A DNA stretch of 64,000 nucleotides. Source: Pinguiococcus pyrenoidosus (taxonomy: Eukaryota > Sar > Pinguiophyceae > Pinguiochrysidales > Pinguiochrysidaceae). The stretch is taken from contig JAAMXY010000319.1 of the NCBI GenBank assembly GCA_019677205.1, positions 36,391 through 100,390 on the forward strand, in the 5' to 3' direction. The notes beneath the pieces were generated by a model. The model worked only from the letters and a program-made list of their open reading frames with translations, did no database searches and was not told the DNA's origin. Positions 54,169 through 61,174 of this stretch are shown in pieces. Within the stretch, counting starts at the first letter, position 1. The number at the start of each line of letters is the position of its first letter. The position numbers and the translations under genes are program-made.

Positions 54169-55131
54169 TCAATAGAGCGACGCGGGGTTCGCTTGTTTTG
54201 CAACTACGCTTGGAGCTACGCTTGGCGCTACGCTTGGAGCTACGTTTGGAGCTACGTTTGGAGCTAAGTTTGGAGCTACGCTTGGAGCTACGCTTGGAGC
54301 TACGCCTGGATTTTTTTGTGTGCCGCGACGTACCGAGTGGTCTAGGCCCATGTCTTGCACCAGCGTCCGTATGCTTGCTGCATCTGCGCGGGTGCGAGCA
54401 TAGTCGCTCTCCGCAGCCTCGACGAGGCTATGAATGCGTGCATCCTGTTGCGATGCCAGGTCGACCAGCGTCAGGTCGCTGATGCAGGGGAGCAGAGAAA
54501 AGCACCCGTACGATCCCCTGCTCACCGGCCGCTCGCGCACCGCGTTGAAAATGTCTCGCCTAGCCTGGCTCAGACTGGAGTTCCCCAGGTCGACATGCTC
54601 TGCCAGCCACGGCCCCTCGTATCGCAGAAGCGCCTTGACATCCGCTTCGGTAAAGTTTCGGAGAAACCTGGTGAAGAAGCGCTTCATTTGGAACTCGCAG
54701 AGAGAGGGCCTCGGCAAGTCTGCCTGCTGCTGCGCTCGCTGCCCATCCGCTTGCTCAGCGTGTGAAGCGCCTCGCTGTGCCTCCTCTTCAGGCCCCTCCT
54801 CGCCCTTGTCCTCCTCCTTTTTCACCGAGTGCTTCACCTCCTGCTCTTCGTTGTACCGGCCAAGGTGCTCGAGAAAACGCTCTCTCATCCTATGATCGAA
54901 GCGGGACTGCTCGTACGACAGGTAGATCATGTTGCTCACGTGCTCATCGTGCATGCCCTTGAGGTGGCAATCCAGCAGCATGATGCGTATCTCCAGCGGC
55001 TGCAAGTCCAGGTGGCAATTCTCCGCCCCGAGGGCCTTCCAGATCGCGGCGTTCTCGGTTGCTGCTCCTCGAACGGCTTCGTCCCAATGCTTGCCTGTCA
55101 TCCGCGACAGCGAACGATCCCCATGATTCAT
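54169..55131 (-). CDS. Uncharacterised protein with C-terminal VAP(S/N) tetrapeptide repeats
   Basis: Predicted 320-residue protein in one exon; the ATG at 55131 (MNHGDRSLSRMTGKHW) is the first in the frame. I recognise no family. The first third is a helical globular stretch (IMLLDCHLKGMHDEHVSNMI). A Glu/Lys/Gln-rich linker (EEDKGEEGPEEEAQRG) follows, then a second domain-like part (MKRFFTRFLRNFTEADVKAL, RRDIFNAVRERPVSRGS) with Cys residues. The end is about ten repeats of VAPS or VAPN, from a 12-nt tandem array. No signal peptide or membrane span is visible, so it is probably soluble or nuclear. It lies between a UDP-glucuronate epimerase and a membrane-anchored sulfotransferase fusion, but nothing ties it to them. 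Confidence 0.62.
   Translation of the reverse strand: MNHGDRSLSRMTGKHWDEAVRGAATENAAIWKALGAENCHLDLQPLEIRIMLLDCHLKGMHDEHVSNMIYLSYEQSRFDHRMRERFLEHLGRYNEEQEVKHSVKKEEDKGEEGPEEEAQRGASHAEQADGQRAQQQADLPRPSLCEFQMKRFFTRFLRNFTEADVKALLRYEGPWLAEHVDLGNSSLSQARRDIFNAVRERPVSRGSYGCFSLLPCISDLTLVDLASQQDARIHSLVEAAESDYARTRADAASIRTLVQDMGLDHSVRRGTQKNPGVAPSVAPSVAPNLAPNVAPNVAPSVAPSVAPSVVAKQANPASLY
54205..54308 (-). repeat. 12-nt tandem array coding VAPS/VAPN
   Basis: Roughly eight to ten copies of a 12-base unit (plus strand GCTTGGAGCTAC, with GTTTGGAGCTAC and AAGTTTGGAGCT variants) at the 3' end of the coding sequence. Unit length is divisible by three, so copy number can change without a frameshift. Confidence 0.95.
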
Positions 55132-55641
55132 GCTCGCCCACCTCCACTGCCTCCACCGCCGCGCTGGAGCTTTGGGGCATGCGGATGCGCGAAATCGAGC
55201 GCTCTGCGTCGCCAAGGTGGCGCAAGTTCCCCTTTCGCCCTTGGTTCAAGATCGATAGTCACGCCGAATCGATATTGAAGGCCGAAGGCCTGCATACATG
55301 ACACACCCCGCAGAATGCCTCAGGCCAATGCGGTTCTACTTTCGACAAGAGGGACGGGGCATAGATTCGCAAGGAGCGCTGGGGGGTTCGTCGGATCACT
55401 GAGGCGGAGGCAAAGCGAGGCAAGCCAAAGCAAGTCTATTTGTCGCTGCAGACTGGAACGCTCTACTGCTGCCACGAAGCGCCTCTTCGCTATAAGGTTT
55501 CACGCCATCTGCTCTGGAAGCTGTCCGATCTCCGAGCTAAGCTTGGTACTCTCGGAGCTTTCGTCCTGCTAATCGGGACTTCTGAATCTTACCTCGAAGC
55601 TTCTCCTCCTTCAAGCGGCTCGTCCACAGAGCCGCCAGCAA
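55132..55641. other. Intergenic region between two minus-strand genes
   Basis: 510 bases holding the promoter of the VAP-repeat gene and the 3' end of the sulfotransferase-JmjC gene. No gene or clear element is visible. Confidence 0.35.
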
Positions 55642-58056
55642 CTAGACGGCAAAGCCGCAGTCCTTGATTGCTTTGGCCCCGACTTTCGACTTGCCGGATC
55701 TACTATTGCACTGGTAGTTGACGCCAAGCGAGACGATGTAGTGGAACCAGTACGCGGGCACGTAGAGCACTTCCCCGGCGTGGAGGACGACGTCCAAGGC
55801 CTGGAGCTTCTTGAAGCCGGGGAACTGCTTCACGTCCGGATCCGACCAGTCTACTTCGGAGTGCCGCCCACTCGGGTGGTCCATCGGGTAGAGATACATT
55901 CGCTTGCACTCCTCCGGCCGCGACATAATCCAGCGGCGCGCCCCGCCGATCTGTGCGACGAAGTTCCGCGTGCTATCGTAGTGCGACTCGGCGATCACGC
56001 TTCTCATGCCGAAGCGGCAATGGATGCCGCGTTGTCCGTTCGGGTCCTTCATGAAGAGATTCACATCTCCGTTGAAGATGGTCAGGTCCTCGTCTCGGAT
56101 GAAGGGCGCCTCCGCGTCCCCGACGCGGAAGTAGAAATACTCCGAGTCCAGCCTCTTGTCAAACTCTTCGCCTTCCAGAGCGAGGTGCATGAAGTCGTCG
56201 AAGGTGAGCTTCTGGATGTCGGTGGGCGGACTCCACGCAGTGCCATCCCGGTTTCGCACGCGCGGATGGTGCACGCCGGGCTTCTGGGGGCGGAAGTTCC
56301 CCCAATACATGAAGTGATTGTTCAGGCTATGCTCCGTGCGGTACCTCTTGTCCCCCAAGCGCTGGGAAAGGTAGCGCAGATCCGACCATTTGGCCACGGT
56401 CTCCTCCACCTCAGGGACGTTGTAGACCACGAAAGGTTTCTCTGCGTCTCGGTACGCGAAGCACTTGTCCAGCTCCGTCTCGTAGTTGAATCTGCAAAGC
56501 GACCCGAAATGCTTCGCAGGAACGCGCGTGTCATCCGGCGGCCAGTTGCTGGTGACGTTGAGAATCGGATAGTGCCTCGGATAGTCCCTCGGGGGGACAT
56601 CGGGGCAGTCGACCGCTTCGAAAGGGACAGACTCCCCGGTGCTGCTGACTTCGCCCCGGTCAAAAAGGGCCCACTGTGGTCGGGCACCCCCCACAAGCTG
56701 GGACTGGGGCATCCGCCAGCCCTTCGGCGAGACGGCGCTCTGCGGCGACAGGCCTGTCTCAGTGACGATGGTGCCAGAGTAGTTCTTCGCGTGCGCCATG
56801 TCCTTGGCGGCCCGCTGCAGCAGTCTTTCGAAGGAGGGTTGGAGTATCGTCTTCGCCGCCTCCTGCACAGCCGCGTTGGCGGCGTCCTCTTTCCTCTTGG
56901 AGTCATCCTGCCATTTCACCGTCGAGGACCTCGATTTGGAGTACGCCTCGGAAGCGGAGAGCATCCTACTCTTCGCGCTGTGGCCAAGCTTGATTCCGAA
57001 GTGGCCGGATACTACGTGATCTACAAACAGTCCCGGCAGGGAGCTGTAGTCTAATGCCATGCCACGGTGGCTGTCCTCTTTCATGAGCACGGCCTCCGCG
57101 CTGGTGCAGAGATAGGCTAGATGCGCCGCACAGTACTCAGGAGGAGACGCTTCCCGAATCTTGCGTCCCGAGGCCTCGGCGAAGATGCTGGTCACCTCCG
57201 GCGGTGGGTGCTGCTTGCTCCTCAGGCAGGGCGCCCCTCCCACCGCCCTTACGTTGCGCATGTGACTCATCAGGGTCTGCACGGGATTCCGGAAAAGGAA
57301 CACGTACGGCGTCTTTGGGAAGGCGGCCAGGACCGTCGCCATGGCCGGCGTCGTCGCGCTCTGGAACTTGAAGAAGCACGCCGTGTGGAAGCTCGAGGAG
57401 CACATCAAGCGCATGACTTTCCGGAGGATCTCGAGCCGCTGCTCGGCCGGACACTGCGGGCAGTACAGGAGCGCCGTCGCCGGCGGCTTGGACTCGGTCC
57501 ACACGAGGAACCGCGGCACAGCGGCGAGCATGTTGGCAATCAGCGTGGATCCGACGCGGGACTCGTGGAAGACAAAGCCCGCGGGATCCGGCAAGGACTT
57601 CCCCTTCCTTGCGGCGTCGGTCTCCGCGGCTTTGAACGCCTTCTCAAGGCTGACTGTCCGGAGCGCTGCCGGGCCGCAGTGCCGCCCCATGAGGTCTCGG
57701 AACATGGGCAGCTCGCTCGGGTTCAGAGAGTGCTCCAGGAGCGCCTGGCCACTCAGTCTGCACATGACGACCTGGACCTCCGGATTGACGCGGCTCTCGA
57801 AGGTCAGATCCACCGGCACCCAGAGGTCGGTCGGGCGCTCTCCCGGTCCGTAGGCATCGTTGGCGGCCTGTCGTCTCAGCATCTCGGCCTCGTGGCGCTT
57901 CTTGTTCAGCACGACGAAGAACACCGCGGTCAGCAGCGCCATTGCGAAAGCTATCATGAAGCAGGCGGGCCGGCGGTCCCGATGCTTGTTGTCATCGCGA
58001 TCAGGGAGGACACGCCGCGCAACGTGACGCATGGCGGGTCCACCGCGTCGCCGCAT
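55642..58056 (-). CDS. Membrane-anchored sulfotransferase-like / JmjC (cupin-8) fusion protein
   Basis: Single-exon 804-residue protein; the ATG at 58056 gives a basic start and a membrane span (about 33-50, ACFMIAFAMALLTAVFFVVL), a type II anchor with a lumenal body. Residues about 150-400 resemble a PAPS-dependent sulfotransferase. FHESRVGSTLIANMLAAVP (about 160-180) is in place of the phosphosulfate loop, and PYVFLFRNPVQTLMSHM (about 250-266) in place of the 3'-phosphate loop. Residues about 490-790 form a JmjC/cupin-8 oxygenase domain: HYD (about 690, HxD iron ligands), FHYIVSLG (about 770, distal His), ILNVTSNWPPDDTR and YVPAYWFH. The fusion suggests an enzyme that both sulfates and hydroxylates a secreted substrate, or that the sulfotransferase part is a recognition module. 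Substrate and activity are unknown. Confidence 0.75.
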   Translation of the reverse strand: MRRRGGPAMRHVARRVLPDRDDNKHRDRRPACFMIAFAMALLTAVFFVVLNKKRHEAEMLRRQAANDAYGPGERPTDLWVPVDLTFESRVNPEVQVVMCRLSGQALLEHSLNPSELPMFRDLMGRHCGPAALRTVSLEKAFKAAETDAARKGKSLPDPAGFVFHESRVGSTLIANMLAAVPRFLVWTESKPPATALLYCPQCPAEQRLEILRKVMRLMCSSSFHTACFFKFQSATTPAMATVLAAFPKTPYVFLFRNPVQTLMSHMRNVRAVGGAPCLRSKQHPPPEVTSIFAEASGRKIREASPPEYCAAHLAYLCTSAEAVLMKEDSHRGMALDYSSLPGLFVDHVVSGHFGIKLGHSAKSRMLSASEAYSKSRSSTVKWQDDSKRKEDAANAAVQEAAKTILQPSFERLLQRAAKDMAHAKNYSGTIVTETGLSPQSAVSPKGWRMPQSQLVGGARPQWALFDRGEVSSTGESVPFEAVDCPDVPPRDYPRHYPILNVTSNWPPDDTRVPAKHFGSLCRFNYETELDKCFAYRDAEKPFVVYNVPEVEETVAKWSDLRYLSQRLGDKRYRTEHSLNNHFMYWGNFRPQKPGVHHPRVRNRDGTAWSPPTDIQKLTFDDFMHLALEGEEFDKRLDSEYFYFRVGDAEAPFIRDEDLTIFNGDVNLFMKDPNGQRGIHCRFGMRSVIAESHYDSTRNFVAQIGGARRWIMSRPEECKRMYLYPMDHPSGRHSEVDWSDPDVKQFPGFKKLQALDVVLHAGEVLYVPAYWFHYIVSLGVNYQCNSRSGKSKVGAKAIKDCGFAV

Positions 58057-59176
58057 CCGGCTGGGAGGGAGGCACTATGGCGAGAGGGGCGCGCCCGCCG
58101 AAGAAATGGCGCGATAGATCTCTTTCTCCCAGCCTCCCTCTCTTCTTTCTATTTCTCTGTCTGTCTCTCTGTCTCTCGGATTCGAGGACTCCCATGCCCA
58201 AGTCGGTGAGAGAGGATCGATGTGAGAGGATCGATGCGAGAGGATCGATAGTCGATGATCGATAACCCGTTGCCCCGTTGCTTCTGTTTCGATCTACATT
58301 CAATATGGATACTCAGAATTGATACCGGTGTGCAAGCAGGAGTTTCCCATCGTTTTTCAGGGATTTGCGGATTTCAGATTTTGTCCGAGCGGACGTGGAT
58401 AGGTGTTCCGTTTCAGAAGTTCGTGGACAGGTACATAAAGTCAAAAGGGGTGTTCTGTATTTTCACTTTGGAATACTTTAAGGGAAATCAGAATCTTAAT
58501 TCAAAAAGCAACTGGCAATCAGAAATCAAAAACTGAACTGAAGTTCAGAATTCTGAATTTGGATAGCGCTCATTCGGAGGTTGGGCTTGCATGGTTTGGC
58601 TTGGGCTCTTGAACGATGGCGCCGCCCGTGGCATGATGCAATCAGGCGTCGCTCGTCGGGGTGTCAGCGAATCACGGCTCGATGGGCCTGCCTTGTGGCT
58701 CCAGGAAAAACTTCTTTTGAGCTGCATTGCCACTGCCGCGCAACGTACACGGTTTTCTTTCCGCGCTTCGTCACGGGGAAACTCTGCGCCAATCGCATCC
58801 TGGGGCGAATCAGGGGCCGTTGCGCTGTCACCGTTTGTGGATCGATTCCATTCTACCAATGGTCCGTCGTCTACACTTTTGACAAAGGCGAGATTCTCCA
58901 ATACCCACCAGCATTGGTCGAGCGCACGCCGGACGCACGTCGAGGCCTGGAATTCGGCTCCCAGCCCTGTGTTTGCAGCGCCTTGCGGGCAGATGGACCG
59001 GCTGGAGACCGGAAGGTTCCCGCCAAAACTCGGCGGCGTTCAACGCCTTTTCACGCCATTTCGGGGCTCGCGTGCCGCGCACCGCGCTTCCGTGGCTGTC
59101 TGCGCCATCCGGAGGACGCCGCGAGGGCGGACGCGGGGCCACCGAGCCAGCCTTGGTGTAGCGCAGGCGGCGGACC
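58057..59176. other. Divergent intergenic region with GATCGAT repeats and an AT-rich stretch
   Basis: 1.1 kb between divergent genes. Bases 58208-58260 repeat GAGAGGATCGATG about three times. Bases about 58300-58560 are AT-rich with TTCAGAATT-type short repeats. Longer plus-strand frames at 58581-59291 have no recognisable protein character and lack splice support, so they are not called. Confidence 0.4.
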
Positions 59177-60594
59177 ATGCTGCACTTCCGCAGCCGCGTG
59201 GATCCTCTTAGAACACGGGGAGCGCCGGCCAAATTGCAGCCACCGCGCCGCGTCCGCGTGCACCTGCCCCCGGAGGCTCACCCGCCGGTGAGCGCTGGCC
59301 ACCCCGCAGGTGGAAATGGCTCGGCGCTCTTCCTCGATCACTTCGTGTCGCCCGCGGCGCCGCAAAGATGGCTCGATGGGCCACAATGGACAATGCCGCA
59401 AACCGCGCATCCGGCGCTCGCGCAGCACTCGCCGCCGACCTGGAGACCGATCTACAAGCCGCAGGCGCTCTTCCCGGCCGCGGCGCAGCCCTGCAAAGGG
59501 CTGTACAGCGCCAGCATGGCCGACGGGTCCGTCGCTTTCCCCGGCGCGTCGCGAGGCGCTCGGCACGCAGGCTTCGGTAAGCCGCAGTGGATACTACAAG
59601 ATGGTGGTGCACAACCTGCAGCGATCTACGGCGCCGCGACAGCAGCAGAGAGCACACGAAGCGTCAGTGTGCCCCACGCGACTCGCGGAGACGCGCACGC
59701 GGGCGTGTCCGTGCCGCTGCCGCGGCGATCGGCCCATCACATTGTGCCGCTTCCAGACGATCCACCATGTAAGCGACGCGATGCGGTCGGCCCTTTGGAG
59801 GCGGAGCTCACCCTCTGCCACTCACTTTGCTAGGCCCGCGAGATCTTCGGCAAGAGGGCGCCAACGCCCCTCAAAGCAGCGCTCGGCGTCGACAGCCGCA
59901 AAGGGTGCGGATCGATCGCGGCGCCAACGAAGCGAGGCGGAAGAGGCGGCGCTGGGCAGCAGACCCCGAGTACCGGGCCGTGCAGCCGGGAGCCGTGATT
60001 CCGCACATGCCGCACCTGCACCTGCCGCCGCCGCTGATCCAGGCCGGATCCTGCGAAGGCGCCTTGGGCTCGCTCTCGAGCTTCCGCGAGAGGGTGGGCC
60101 ACCATCTGCGAGGCAGGCCAACGCCTTTGCGGTCGGCCTTGAGCACCATGCAGGAGGCCCGCGCTTCCACATCAAGTGGACTGAGTGGAAGCGAGCAGGG
60201 CGGCGCGGCAGGCGCGGCAGGCGCGGCAGGCGCACCGACCGTGCAGATGGCGGCAGCAAGGTGGGCAATGATGTTTCTGGTGCAAGCACCGGATGTAGAA
60301 CTGGCGTTGCTCGAAGTGTACGAGGGCATCCACGTGCCCACCTGGAATGGCGACTCGGGTTTTCGTCGCAGTCGGCTTTGGCAAAAATTTCAGCAAGGGA
60401 CTGCGAAGTTCTCGGGTCTTCTGCTGGACTGGATTGCTCGCATCCGCCAGCAGCCGCCCCTCCCACCCGGCCACCAAATATGGGCTTTGAGGAGATTCAT
60501 GCTTTGTCGTTTGCGGGACGCAGCCTCGTCGACAACGAATAGAGTGCGCAATCTGCGAGGTCATCACCACGCCGCTTACGAGAACCACGGCTAG
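59177..60594 (+). CDS. Pro/Ala-rich hypothetical protein, splicing uncertain
   Basis: Probable gene, model uncertain. The ATG at 59177 opens MLHFRSRVDPLRTRGAP, then a Pro/Ala/His-rich region (PQRWLDGPQWTMPQTAHPAL, PPTWRPIYKPQALFPA, PCKGLYSASMADGSVAFPG). A 65-nt intron with good signals (GTAAGC at 59769, TTTGCTAG at 59833) restores the frame into 59834-60594, giving about 450 residues. Phase 1 is satisfied and the next segment reads RRWAADPEYRAVQPGAVIPH. Past about 60090 two frames look protein-like (RWAMMFLVQAPDVELALLEV here; PRFHIKWTEWKR and MGFEEIHALSFAGRSLVDNE in another), so further introns are likely and the stop may be 60540-60542, not 60592-60594. I recognise no family; no signal or membrane span. 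Confidence 0.4.
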
Positions 60595-61174
60595 ACACGG
60601 AACGGCCAAACACCAGGGCCAACCCCCTCCGGCCGTAGACAAGGCTCTGGTCTCGTGGGAAAGACGTGAAAACGCCTTCCCATCTTGAGGCAGAGGTTGG
60701 GGGGGACGAGGGGGTCAGATCAGATATGGCGCGGGGGAAGGGGGGAGGCGAGGTGGGAAGGGAAGGGAAGGGAAGGATATGTGCCTGCTCCGGCGGCACT
60801 TTTCCTATGGGCCTCCTTTCGCGGGCAAGCCGGGCAAAGTAGCTTCTTGTCCAGGACCGTGGAAGGGGCCAGAGAGGCAGCTTCGATTCGGAGGAGAAGC
60901 TTTTGGGGCAGCTTCGATTTGGAGGAGAAGCTCTTGTGCGACACAGCTTACTCTTGCAAACTAAGGGAGATGGTATGAGAACTTGCACAAGAAGAACTGG
61001 AAGGAGAAGAAGAAGAAGGAGAACCGTCGAAAACAAAACAAGACAGCGCATCTTCTTTTGCGTGTCATGCCAGCTGGCGCAAGCACCACCCCAACAGCGG
61101 ACTGCGTTCCTTTGCGACGGCCTTTGAGCTCCTGAAACGCTTCAGTCTGGCCTTGTGAAGGCTCCTTGACAAGG
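60595..61174. other. Convergent intergenic region with a 28-bp direct duplication
   Basis: 580 bases between the uncertain gene and the zinc-finger gene. About 60879-60935 carries two near-identical copies of GCAGCTTCGATTYGGAGG followed by AGAAGCTYTT. GAAGAAGAAG runs follow near 61000. No gene is seen. Confidence 0.45.

Noticed and set aside
54205..54308. Possible CRISPR-like array
   Set aside because: It is a 12-nt in-frame coding tandem repeat without spacers, in a eukaryotic genome.
58581..59291. 236-codon plus-strand frame
   Set aside because: Looks like chance read-through; it competes with other frames of similar length and has no protein-like segments.
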